From Bacillus tuaregi (GTDB lineage Bacteria; Bacillota; Bacilli; Bacillales; Cytobacillaceae): a DNA stretch of 64,000 bases. The notes under the pieces are model-generated. The model was not told where the DNA came from. It saw nothing but the letters and a program-made list of their open reading frames with translations, and did no database searches. A program made the translations under genes and the position numbers. The DNA lies in assembly GCF_900104575.1 (NCBI RefSeq), contig NZ_LT629731.1:2615805-2679804 (forward strand), read 5' to 3'. Positions 29,072-37,463 of this stretch are shown piece after piece (position 1 is the stretch's first letter; every line of letters begins with the position of its first letter).

Positions 29072-30477
29072 TGAATATCCCCTCCAAGAAACATTTTTAA
29101 TTTATGAAGAGTTTCTTCATATTCCTTTTCAGGAATGGAATCATAGACAATCCCTGCACCTGCCTGAATATAGGCCTCATTCCCCTTAATGACCATCGTA
29201 CGAATGGCTAAAGCAAAATCAAGATTTCCATTTGCTGAAACATATCCAATCGCCCCTGAGTAAATACCTCTTTTCATATTTTCCATCTCATTAATAATTT
29301 CCATTGCCCGTATTTTCGGAGCACCAGACACCGTTCCAGCTGGTAAGCAAGCAATTAGAGCATCAATCGGCGATAATTGGTCGACAAGTCTCCCTTCTAC
29401 TTCAGAAACTAGATGAATGACATGCTTGTATTTCTCAATTTGAAGAAATTTTGTAACATGGACAGAGCCAAATTCACACACACGCCCAAGGTCATTACGC
29501 CCTAAATCGACAAGCATTTTATGCTCCGCTAATTCCTTTTCGTCGGCCAATAAATCCGCGGCCAACGTTACATCCTCTTCACCATTTGCTCCCCTAGGTC
29601 TTGTGCCGGCAATGGGATTGGTAATGACCTGTTTCCCTTTTACCTTTATAAGGCTCTCAGGGGAGACACCAGCAATTGCGTAATCTTCAAAATCAAAATA
29701 GTACATATAGGGTGATGGATTTTTTACTCTTAACTTCCGATACAGTGAAAATGGTTCTCCATCTATTTCAGCCTTCAAACGTTGTGATAGAACAACCTGA
29801 AAAATATCGCCTTCCTCAATATGCTTTTTGGCTTTAATCACATGATTCATGAACTGTTCTTTCGGGATCGATGCTTGAAAGGACGAAAGAGTAACCTCAT
29901 TACTACTATCATCCGAGACACTTTGACGGATTAAACGTTTTGTTTGTTCAATCTTACTAGACAGCTCGGTAAAGGATGACCCGTTATGCTGTGGCGAAGC
30001 AACAATATAAACCTTCTGCTCCAGATGATCAAAAACAACCAAAACTTCAAAAAATAAAAAATGGACTTCAGGTAGCATTAATTCATCATCTGGAATGTCA
30101 CCAATATTTTCATATTGGCGAATCGCATCATAGCTCGCATAGCCAACTGCTCCACCGATAAAGGGAAACATCGGCTCAGGTTTGGAAGTATTTTCAGGCA
30201 ATAATTCTTTTAACACCTCTAAAGGTTTTTTATGAAGAAAATGATTCTCATTGTTTTTAATAATCTGACTTCCGTTACCAATACCGATTAACTCCATAAA
30301 CGGCTCTGCACCAATAAATGAAAAGCGTCCTGAGTTTTCATGCTTTAACGAACTCTCTAGTAAGAATTTTTTTTCACCCTTTAATCTTTGATAAATCGAA
30401 ATAGGAGTCAACGTATCCCCTTCTATTTCCTCAATAATCAATGCTTCAGAACTCAACTCTTCTCTACTCAGCTTCAT
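29068..30477 (-). CDS. trpE: Anthranilate synthase component I TrpE
   Basis: The 469-aa chorismate-utilising enzyme contains the feedback-site element LLESSLKHENSGRFSFIG, PFIGGAVGYASYD, AGTRPRGANGEEDV, LVDLGRNDLGRVC and LPAGTVSGAPKIRAMEII. I start at ATG 30477 (MKLSREEL), which has GGAGGG 10 nt upstream and lies just past the T-box terminator. An in-frame ATG at 30765 would run through the leader. It is the first gene of the operon, controlled by two tandem tryptophan T-boxes. Confidence 0.95.
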   Translation of the reverse strand: MKLSREELSSEALIIEEIEGDTLTPISIYQRLKGEKKFLLESSLKHENSGRFSFIGAEPFMELIGIGNGSQIIKNNENHFLHKKPLEVLKELLPENTSKPEPMFPFIGGAVGYASYDAIRQYENIGDIPDDELMLPEVHFLFFEVLVVFDHLEQKVYIVASPQHNGSSFTELSSKIEQTKRLIRQSVSDDSSNEVTLSSFQASIPKEQFMNHVIKAKKHIEEGDIFQVVLSQRLKAEIDGEPFSLYRKLRVKNPSPYMYYFDFEDYAIAGVSPESLIKVKGKQVITNPIAGTRPRGANGEEDVTLAADLLADEKELAEHKMLVDLGRNDLGRVCEFGSVHVTKFLQIEKYKHVIHLVSEVEGRLVDQLSPIDALIACLPAGTVSGAPKIRAMEIINEMENMKRGIYSGAIGYVSANGNLDFALAIRTMVIKGNEAYIQAGAGIVYDSIPEKEYEETLHKLKMFLGGDIQ

Positions 30478-30511
30478 GACCTTAAACCCTCCATTTTGTT
30501 CATATATAGAA

Positions 30512-30790
30512 TAAAACAAAAAGTCCCCTATCCACATTGAAATAATATGGATAGAGGACGATTGATTAACCGCGGTGCCACCTCTGTTAAAGCCGTTAAG
30601 GCTTTCTCTTTTCAGGTACAATACTAGTTCTTTATACCCTATCCTTTTAACGGTGGAATTCCGTGCAATCCTACTAGCATTTTTCAGACTGCCACTCGTA
30701 AGTCCATTCCAGCGATGCATTCGTACCGGTTCACAGCTTTCCCGGCTCTCTGTAACGAAAAACAATCGTGTACTACTCTTACTTGAACGC
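30512..30790 (-). promoter_or_regulatory. Proximal tRNA-Trp T-box of the trp operon
   Basis: The T-box motif AACAGAGGTGGCACCGCGG lies at 30570-30588 (minus strand). It is followed by terminator hairpin GTCCTCTATCCA / TGGATAGGGGAC with TTTTT (30512-30559). Stem I shows the AGAGAGCCGGG bulge and AGCTGTGAACCGG apical loop. The specifier loop GGAATGGACTT contains TGG (Trp) at 30704-30706. Confidence 0.92.
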
Positions 30791-30815
30791 TTTACATATG
30801 ATATTAATATTTATG

Positions 30816-31205
30816 AAAAAACAAAAAGGGTTTCTCGTCGGAAAAGGACGAGAAACCCGTGGTGCCACCTTCATTAGCTGATTATACAGCTCACTTAAAA
30901 AGTATCAAAACACACTGTTTTAATACTTATCTCTTGTAACGATGAGACATTCGCCAAAGCCTACTGCTATCAAATTCACCCCATTGAATTTATGTCCGGA
31001 TTTTTGTCGACCTTGTTCAAAACATTACCTTTAACATATCCGTGACATCCGCCGGTGGCTAAACCTCTAAAAGAAGTTACTAGGTTCGGTTTGGGGCTCG
31101 GAAGTCCATTCACCCTTCTTTCCACACTGATTTGCACCAACCATCAGCTCTCTATAGTGTTTGGAAAGGTTACTCTTCTTCGTCAACGCCGTAAGATTAT
31201 ATTTG
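30816..31205 (-). promoter_or_regulatory. Distal tRNA-Trp T-box of the trp operon, carrying an inserted repeat fragment
   Basis: The T-box motif AATGAAGGTGGCACCACGG lies at 30856-30874 (minus strand), with terminator GGTTTCTCGTC / GACGAGAAACC plus T-runs (30816-30857). Stem I (about 31085-31190) has AGAGAGCTGATGG and TTGGTGCAAATCAG. Its specifier loop GTGAATGGACTTC contains TGG at 31106-31108. A Stem III-like element (TCTCATCGTTACAAGAGA) lies near 30930-30950. Between Stem I and Stem III sits about 105 nt of the structured intergenic repeat. Confidence 0.88.
30970..31076 (+). repeat. Structured intergenic repeat, copy 5 (decayed left half)
   Basis: About 105 nt align with the left half of copies 1-4 (shared blocks GTCCGGATTTTT, TTACCTTTAA, GACATCCGCCGG). 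Identity is roughly three quarters by eye, and the right cruciform half is missing. The first hairpin is kept with a compensated pair (AAATTCA/TGAATTT instead of AAATTCG/CGAATTT). It lies antisense within the distal trp T-box leader. Confidence 0.75.
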
Positions 31206-31211
31206 TTAATT

Positions 31212-31240
31212 ATAATAATACTTAATCATTCCTTCGTCAA
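31212..31240 (-). promoter_or_regulatory. SigA promoter of the trp operon
   Basis: Minus-strand TTGACG, 17-nt spacer, TATTAT, placed just upstream of the distal T-box Stem I. This gives a leader of about 730 nt before trpE. Confidence 0.72.
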
Positions 31241-31372
31241 CCATAAATTGTTCGAAAACTGTTAAAATTATTTTTAGTCCTTTGCTACATTCACATACAA
31301 ATTTTCCCATGCTACTTTCAAGATAATTGGCAAACCTATTAAGGTGACTATTTATTAAAGGCGGTTTGTGAC

Positions 31373-32641
31373 ATGGATCATGTTGAAGAATTACTTTCGA
31401 TGAATCTAAAGCAATCCATAAAAAAGAAGGACCGGGGTGCACATAAACAAAAATGGGCCGTTCTCTCTATGTCATCAATCCCACTGATTATGACATTAGG
31501 GAATTCAATGTTTATCCCGGTTCTACCGACAATGGAGAAACAATTAGCGATATCTCCGTTTCAATCAAGCATGATAATTACCGTCTATTCAATTGTTGCC
31601 ATTTTCTTAATCCCAATAGCTGGCTATCTTTCCGATCATATCGGCAGAAAAAAAGTGATTATTCCCAGCTTACTCATTGCAGGAATCGGTGGCTTGATTT
31701 CCGGTTGGGCCGCATGGAAAATGACTGACGCCTATTGGCTTATATTAATCGGAAGAGCGCTTCAGGGAGTCGGGGCCGCCGGAGCATCTCCAATTGTCAT
31801 GCCCTTAGTAGGAGATATGTTCCAAAACGAAAAGGATGTGAGCAGTACTTTAGGTATTATTGAGACATCCAATACATTTGGCAAGGTCCTTAGCCCGATA
31901 CTAGGAGCATTACTAGCTGGAGTCACTTGGTTTCTACCTTTTTTCTCGATTCCTGTTTTTTGTGTATTCTCTACCTTACTTATGATGGTGTTTGTAAAGG
32001 TTCCGAAATCAAAGGAAAAGCCAATTCCAATTAAGCAGTTCTTTCAACATATTAAACAAACCTTTACACATAATGGAAAATGGCTTAATGCAATTTTTTT
32101 AATTGGCGCCATTTTAATGTTTGTTCTATTTGGTGTCTTGTTTTACTTATCAGAAATGCTCGAAACTCGATTTGGTATAAACGGAGTGAAAAAAGGACTA
32201 ATTTTGGCCATTCCATTAGGTGCTCTATGCTTAACCTCCTTCCTTACAGGTAAAATCATAAAAGAAAATAAAGTGTTGATGAAGTGGATTATTTTCACCG
32301 GAAATATCCTTCTAGGAGTTTCTGTTATGACTTTAAGCTTCTCAAATATGCTTTGGTTTCTGATTAGTCTTTTCTTCTTATGCGGGATTGGGATTGGGGC
32401 TGTACTGCCATGCCTTGATGCTCTCATAACGGTTGGTATCGAAAAAGAACATCGTGGCACGATTACTTCTATCTATAACTCGATGCGTTTTATCGGGGTT
32501 GCAGCAGGTCCTCCTGTCCTTGCTATACTAATGGATAAAACCGGACATTTATTATTTTACATTCTTTGTGGCTGCAGCTTATTGGCTGCATTTGCCACGT
32601 TTATCGCCATAAAGCCAGACAAAGAAGAAGCAGCGCAATAG
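31373..32641 (+). CDS. MFS transporter (drug/efflux-like)
   Basis: The 422-aa protein has 12 predicted membrane helices and the MFS motif A GYLSDHIGRKKVI after helix 2. Other landmarks are GRALQGVGAAGASPIVMPLVGD and the helix-5 motif ILGALLAGVTWFLPFFSIPV, of the DHA1/DHA2 drug:H+ antiporter type. ATG 31373 follows a weak AAAGGCGG site; a second ATG at 31400 is possible. It is divergent from trpE, and the substrate is unknown. Confidence 0.88.
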   Translation: MDHVEELLSMNLKQSIKKKDRGAHKQKWAVLSMSSIPLIMTLGNSMFIPVLPTMEKQLAISPFQSSMIITVYSIVAIFLIPIAGYLSDHIGRKKVIIPSLLIAGIGGLISGWAAWKMTDAYWLILIGRALQGVGAAGASPIVMPLVGDMFQNEKDVSSTLGIIETSNTFGKVLSPILGALLAGVTWFLPFFSIPVFCVFSTLLMMVFVKVPKSKEKPIPIKQFFQHIKQTFTHNGKWLNAIFLIGAILMFVLFGVLFYLSEMLETRFGINGVKKGLILAIPLGALCLTSFLTGKIIKENKVLMKWIIFTGNILLGVSVMTLSFSNMLWFLISLFFLCGIGIGAVLPCLDALITVGIEKEHRGTITSIYNSMRFIGVAAGPPVLAILMDKTGHLLFYILCGCSLLAAFATFIAIKPDKEEAAQ

Positions 32642-32660
32642 GTGAGTGAAAACGCTAATA

Positions 32661-32692
32661 AAAATCGCATTGAATTCAATGCGATTTTTCTA
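32661..32692. terminator. Bidirectional terminator between the MFS gene and a hydrolase
   Basis: AAAATCGCATTGAATTCAATGCGATTTT is a fully self-complementary hairpin with flanking A/T runs. The minus-strand hydrolase stop lies inside it. Confidence 0.9.
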
Positions 32693-33449
32693 TTTGATTC
32701 ACTATAAAACCAATGATAGTCTGATTTACCAGTTGACTTTGCTTTGTAGGCAATTGGTGAGCAACCTTTGGAATAATAACTGCCTGATGATTAGTTAACT
32801 TTTCATAGGTTCGTAAATGTTGATTTGAAAAATCCTTTGCCCCGTACATAAGTAATAGCGGAACGGTAATATCTTGAAGTTGATTGGAGCTGTTATAAGA
32901 TAATGACTGTTCATAAAATCCAAACCACATATTACGATTAGCTTTTTTCATATGTTGATTGATATCATGACGGAATGCAGGATCATCAGTATGAGCTGAA
33001 GCAATGACATAACAGAGAAAGCGAGGAAACTTCTTCACTAGATACATTCCTGCTATATGCTCATATTTAAAGCCTAATGATTGAACTTCGGAATATCCAC
33101 TAATTAGAATTAAACCTAAAGATCGTTCGGGAAACCGCAGAACAAATTCCTGAGCAACACAGCCTCCAGCAGAATATCCGCAAATGACTGCTTTCTCTAT
33201 TTTTAAATGTTCAAGTAACGCCTTTACTTCTTCAGCATAGCCTTTCATCGTTACCATATGCTCAGGCCCCATACTATCACCCGTTCCGCTCAAATCGGGC
33301 ATAATAACCTTAAAATGGCGGTTTAATAGCTCTTGATTACGAAAAACAACTCTTCCCATTGCAGGCGGATGAATAAACACAATTGGAACGCCTTCACCGC
33401 TTAAATCGTAAATAATTCTGTTTCCCTGATAAAGAAATTCTGCAGACAT
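32676..33449 (-). CDS. Alpha/beta hydrolase
   Basis: The 257-aa protein is a classic alpha/beta hydrolase: FIHPPAMGRVV oxyanion loop, DLSGTGDSMGP, nucleophile elbow CGYSAGG (Ser near 94), acid in MYGAKDFSN and His in VAHQLP. It resembles the MhpC/proline-iminopeptidase-like group. It is monocistronic and the substrate is unknown. Confidence 0.87.
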   Translation of the reverse strand: MSAEFLYQGNRIIYDLSGEGVPIVFIHPPAMGRVVFRNQELLNRHFKVIMPDLSGTGDSMGPEHMVTMKGYAEEVKALLEHLKIEKAVICGYSAGGCVAQEFVLRFPERSLGLILISGYSEVQSLGFKYEHIAGMYLVKKFPRFLCYVIASAHTDDPAFRHDINQHMKKANRNMWFGFYEQSLSYNSSNQLQDITVPLLLMYGAKDFSNQHLRTYEKLTNHQAVIIPKVAHQLPTKQSQLVNQTIIGFIVNQIEKSH

Positions 33450-33568
33450 GAAACCATGAACTCCTTTTAAAACGTGACATGATAGAACACTTAAACAGCG
33501 TCTTCAGTTAGCTTTCCCTTACTTCATAGAATCCCATTCAATCACTCAATCGCAAAAGGTTAGATGAT

Positions 33569-33605
33569 GAAAAGACCGCAAGGCACTGTGGCTTACGGTC
33601 TTTTC
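33569..33605 (-). terminator. Terminator of the fru operon
   Basis: GAAAAGACCG / CGGTCTTTTC pair around a 17-nt loop, 6 nt downstream of the fruA stop. Confidence 0.75.
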
Positions 33606-33610
33606 AATAC

Positions 33611-35485
33611 TTATTTAAGCGGCTTTTTCAAAAAACCAATCATCATAGCTGCTACAACTGAGCCTATTAGAATTCCGGCTAAATAAAGAAGCCAATTTCC
33701 CTCGACGAATGGTATAACGAATACACCGCCATGGGGGGCACGTAACCCGATTCCTGCTACCATCGATATCGCTCCGGCAACAGCGGAACCGACCATAATG
33801 GACGGAATCACACGCAATGGGTCTGCTGCAGCAAATGGAATGGCACCTTCTGTGATAAACGACAGTCCCATTACCAGGTTTACTTTTCCGGCATCTCGGT
33901 CCAGTTTAGTGAAACGGCTTTTGAACATCATAGTGGCCAATGCAATGGCAAGCGGCGGGACCATACCAGCTGCCATTATAGCTGCCATCGGGTCATAAAC
34001 ACCGCTTGCTAACAGACCTGTTCCAAAGACATATGCCGATTTATTGACCGGACCGCCCATATCAAACGCCATCATTAGACCTAATAACCCACCAAGGATT
34101 ACGGCATTACCCGTTCCAAGTGAGGAAAGCCACTCAGTAATTGCATTGTTAGCTGCTGCAACTGGCGTGTTTACAATAAACTTCATTGCAAAACCTGTCA
34201 AAGCAATTCCTAATAACGGATACAATAGAATGGTCTTGATTCCTTCCAAGGAGGTCGGAATACTTGCAAGTAGTTTTTTCAAGCCAACAACGATATATCC
34301 TGCTAGAAAACCTCCAATTAAACCACCAAGAAATCCGGCACCGCCGCTAGCAGCCATCAAACCGGCTACCATTCCAGGAGCAAAACCAGGGCGATCAGCG
34401 ATACTCATCGCAATAAAGCCTGCTAAAACAGGAATCATTAAGGTAAACGCATTTCCGCCCCCAATTTCATTCAAGGCTGCCGCAAACGCATTATAAGATG
34501 GATCATTTGAATCAGCCGAATTGTATCCAAACATAAACGATATGGCAATTAGAATTCCACCGCCGACGACAAACGGTAGCATATTCGAAACCCCATTCAT
34601 TAAATGCTTATAAATGGTACCACCAATGCTTCGTTTCCCTGTGTCATCTGCTGACGACTCACTCCTACCTGTCCCAGGTTCATATACAGGTGCATCCTGG
34701 TTAATAGCCTGTGTAATCAATTCCTCAGGGTTTCGAATTCCTTCGGCAACGGCTGTTTCTAATACAATCTTCCCTTTAAAACGTTCCATCTGTACTTTTG
34801 TGTCAGCAGCGACAATAACGGCAACCGCTTTGTCAATTTCCTCCTGGGTTAATACATTTTTCGCACCGCCGGAACCGTTCGTTTCCACTTTAATATCCAC
34901 GCCTAACTCAGCTGCTTTTGCCTTTAATGAATCTGCTGCCATATAAGTATGAGCAATTCCCGTTGGACAGGCAGTAACCGCTACAATAAAATTCTTTTTG
35001 CCTGCAACAGATATTTCCTCTTCTCCTTCTTCATGATCATAGCTGTCGATTATGAATAAAACATCTGCAGCGGTTTCAGCAGCCAATAACCTTTGTCGCG
35101 CGTCATCCTTCATTAATATGGTGGCTAAGCGTGACAATGCTTCCAAATGAGTATTATTTGCTCCTTCTGGTGCAGCAATCATAAAAAATAAATGTGAAGG
35201 CTGTCCATCTAGTGCTTCATAATCAACACCTCTGACAGATTTCCCAAAGGCAATCGCAGCTTCTTTTACAGCAGCAGACTTGGCATGTGGAATGGCAACC
35301 CCATCACCAATACCGGTTGTACTTTGTTCTTCCCTTAGGATAATTGCTGCTTTATATTGTTCTTTATCAGTTAATTTTCCAGCACGATCTAGTACCTCAA
35401 CAAGCTCATGAATTGTATCTTGTTTGCTTTTTCCATTAACGGCAAGCAAAATCGTTTCTTCTAATAATAATTCGGTTATTTTCAT
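33611..35485 (-). CDS. fruA: Fructose PTS transporter subunit IIABC, FruA
   Basis: The 624-aa fused PTS protein has IIA (1 to about 145, phospho-His in GVAIPHAKSAA), IIB (about 165-265, phospho-Cys in TACPTGIAHTYMAADS) and membrane IIC (about 300-620, GGPVNKSAYVFG, FITEGAIPFAAADP, APHGGVFV). It imports fructose as fructose 1-phosphate. ATG 35485 follows GGGAGAG; an ATG at 35500 lies upstream without a better site. It is the last gene of fruRKA. Confidence 0.95.
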   Translation of the reverse strand: MKITELLLEETILLAVNGKSKQDTIHELVEVLDRAGKLTDKEQYKAAIILREEQSTTGIGDGVAIPHAKSAAVKEAAIAFGKSVRGVDYEALDGQPSHLFFMIAAPEGANNTHLEALSRLATILMKDDARQRLLAAETAADVLFIIDSYDHEEGEEEISVAGKKNFIVAVTACPTGIAHTYMAADSLKAKAAELGVDIKVETNGSGGAKNVLTQEEIDKAVAVIVAADTKVQMERFKGKIVLETAVAEGIRNPEELITQAINQDAPVYEPGTGRSESSADDTGKRSIGGTIYKHLMNGVSNMLPFVVGGGILIAISFMFGYNSADSNDPSYNAFAAALNEIGGGNAFTLMIPVLAGFIAMSIADRPGFAPGMVAGLMAASGGAGFLGGLIGGFLAGYIVVGLKKLLASIPTSLEGIKTILLYPLLGIALTGFAMKFIVNTPVAAANNAITEWLSSLGTGNAVILGGLLGLMMAFDMGGPVNKSAYVFGTGLLASGVYDPMAAIMAAGMVPPLAIALATMMFKSRFTKLDRDAGKVNLVMGLSFITEGAIPFAAADPLRVIPSIMVGSAVAGAISMVAGIGLRAPHGGVFVIPFVEGNWLLYLAGILIGSVVAAMMIGFLKKPLK

Positions 35486-35509
35486 AGAGATCTCTCCCAC
35501 TTTGATGAT

Positions 35510-36439
35510 TTATCTACTTTCTGTTGATAATGGGTTAACCTGCACATATGAAAGCAATTCGTCAACATGCTCTTTTGTACAAAGATCGAGTGAAAAAGCA
35601 GTTGCACTTCCCGCTGCGACACTGTATTGAAAGGACTTGATTAAGTCTTTGGAAACTGCGTGCTTAGCAAGGAAGCCCGCAACCATAGAGTCACCTGCAC
35701 CAACTGAGCTTTTTACCTTCCCCTTTGGCACAGTTGAAATATATACAGATTTTTCATTTACAAAAACAGCTCCATTGCCTGCAAGTGATACAATGACATT
35801 CTTGGCACCCATATCAATTAATTTTCTTGCATATGGGATGACATCTTCTGTGGTTGAAAGAGCAGTCCCGAATAGATCCCCTAGTTCATGATGATTGGGT
35901 TTGATTAAAAGAGGCTTATATGACAATACTGTTTTCAGTAATTCACCTTCAGCATCCACCACGAACTCTGCTCCATTTTCGGAGCATATTTTTACAAGAT
36001 CTTCATAAGTTGATTCAGGAAGTGATGAAGGGATGCTGCCTGCTAACACTAATACATCATCGGCACCTAATGAAGCTACCTTTGTTTTCAAAGCCTGAAA
36101 ATGTTGTTCACTAATAGCAGGACCTTTGGCATTGATTTCTGTTTCTACATTTGTTTTTAACTTTATGTTAATCCGAGTATCCTCTTCCACGTGAACAAAG
36201 CTCGTCTCAATCTCTTCGTGATGCAGATATTTTTCTATATAAGCTCCTGTAAAACCGCCAACAAAGCCGAGTGCTTTACTTTTAACACCCATTCGATTCA
36301 AAACTCTTGATACATTTATCCCTTTCCCACCTGGAAATTTGGTATCACTACTTGATCTGTTTAATTCTCCCATACATACAGAACTATCAAGTTTGACAAT
36401 ATAATCCACAGATGGATTAAGTGTTAGAGTATATATCAT
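35510..36439 (-). CDS. fruK: 1-phosphofructokinase FruK
   Basis: The 309-aa PfkB-family kinase has GGKGINVSRVLNRMG, IKPNHHELG and the anion-hole/catalytic VKSSVGAGDSMVAGFLAKH. It converts fructose 1-phosphate to fructose 1,6-bisphosphate. It overlaps fruR by 4 nt and precedes fruA by 24 nt. Confidence 0.95.
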   Translation of the reverse strand: MIYTLTLNPSVDYIVKLDSSVCMGELNRSSSDTKFPGGKGINVSRVLNRMGVKSKALGFVGGFTGAYIEKYLHHEEIETSFVHVEEDTRINIKLKTNVETEINAKGPAISEQHFQALKTKVASLGADDVLVLAGSIPSSLPESTYEDLVKICSENGAEFVVDAEGELLKTVLSYKPLLIKPNHHELGDLFGTALSTTEDVIPYARKLIDMGAKNVIVSLAGNGAVFVNEKSVYISTVPKGKVKSSVGAGDSMVAGFLAKHAVSKDLIKSFQYSVAAGSATAFSLDLCTKEHVDELLSYVQVNPLSTESR

Positions 36440-37188
36440 ATTGTCACAACCTTTATTTTTGTTTTCCCCATATACATTTCTGCTGTGTCATCCTCCAACT
36501 CATTTGTAATAATTGTTGCTTTGTTTATATCAGCAATTTTGGCAAATGAAACTTCTGAGAATTTCGTTTGATCACCCAAAACAAATGCTTCCCGAGAAAG
36601 AGCAATAGCTTTTTCCTTTATCACTGCTTCTTCCTGATCAGGTGTCGTGAATCCTAGTTCGGGATGGATTCCATTCACACCAATGAAACATTTATCAAAA
36701 CGGTATTCCTCTAGACTCGCTAAAGCCATTCTTCCTACAAGTGCGTCTGTTTTATGCTTCGCAAATCCACCAATAACATAGGTTGGAATCCTTCTTTCGA
36801 GTAAAGGATGGATATGCGTTAACCCGTTTGTTACGACCACAATATTTTCGGACGGTAGAAATTCAATCATTTCTTTTACTGTTGAACCGGCATCCAAGTA
36901 AATGGAGTCACCCTCATCGATTAAGCCAGCCGCAAATTTGGCTATTTCTTTTTTTTGTTGAAGGTTTTTGAAGGATTTTTCCATCATGGTCAATTCTTGA
37001 AGCTTTCCCTGCAGTCGAGCTGCACCACCGTGAATTCTTTTTAGTTGCTTTCTTTCCTCCAATTGTATTAAATCTCTGCGAATCGTTGATTCAGATGTAT
37101 TCGTCATATCAACAAGTTCTTGTAATTTCACAATATTTTTCCTTTTTAATAGATCTAATATCAATTGATGTCGTTCAGGAGTTAACAT
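36436..37188 (-). CDS. fruR: DeoR-family repressor FruR
   Basis: The 250-aa regulator has an N-terminal DeoR HTH (MLTPERHQLILDLLKRKNIV, TNTSESTIRRDLIQLEE) and a C-terminal sugar-phosphate sensor domain (DAGSTVKEMIEFLP, GVNGIHPELGFTTPDQEEA). It is predicted to repress fruRKA and respond to fructose 1-phosphate. It is the first gene of the operon. A nested inverted repeat upstream is the likely operator. Confidence 0.93.
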   Translation of the reverse strand: MLTPERHQLILDLLKRKNIVKLQELVDMTNTSESTIRRDLIQLEERKQLKRIHGGAARLQGKLQELTMMEKSFKNLQQKKEIAKFAAGLIDEGDSIYLDAGSTVKEMIEFLPSENIVVVTNGLTHIHPLLERRIPTYVIGGFAKHKTDALVGRMALASLEEYRFDKCFIGVNGIHPELGFTTPDQEEAVIKEKAIALSREAFVLGDQTKFSEVSFAKIADINKATIITNELEDDTAEMYMGKTKIKVVTI

Positions 37189-37225
37189 ATCTATGCCCCC
37201 TTATTACGCTTTCTGATTCTTGTTT

Positions 37226-37254
37226 ATTTTACTGTAACCGATACCAAAAATCAA
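37226..37254 (-). promoter_or_regulatory. SigA promoter of fruRKA with possible cre overlap
   Basis: Minus-strand TTGATT, 17-nt spacer, TAAAAT. Within it, TGGTATCGGTTACA matches about 10 of 14 positions of a CcpA cre, so carbon catabolite repression is possible but weakly supported. Confidence 0.65.
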
Positions 37255-37266
37255 TCATTTTCTTTC

Positions 37267-37313
37267 ATAAACATCCATAAACATTTATTAATTGAATGTT
37301 TATGGATGTTTAT
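37267..37313. promoter_or_regulatory. Putative FruR operator: nested inverted/direct repeat
   Basis: Perfect arms ATAAACATCCATAAACAT (37267-37284) and ATGTTTATGGATGTTTAT (37296-37313) are separated by 11 nt. Each arm is itself a direct repeat of ATAAACAT, giving four half-sites. It starts 13 nt upstream of the fruR -35 and faces the divergent DUF445 gene. The assignment to FruR is inferred from position. Confidence 0.7.
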
Positions 37314-37463
37314 TGTTTTATTGTATAAAAATAGACATAATAACCGTCCTCATGTTTTTATCAATATATCTCTTATTTAACACTTCATGCAGCGAATTTA
37401 TATTTGATATTTATTCCAATTTGGGTATAGTAAATGTATATCAATGAATGAAGAGGAAATCAA

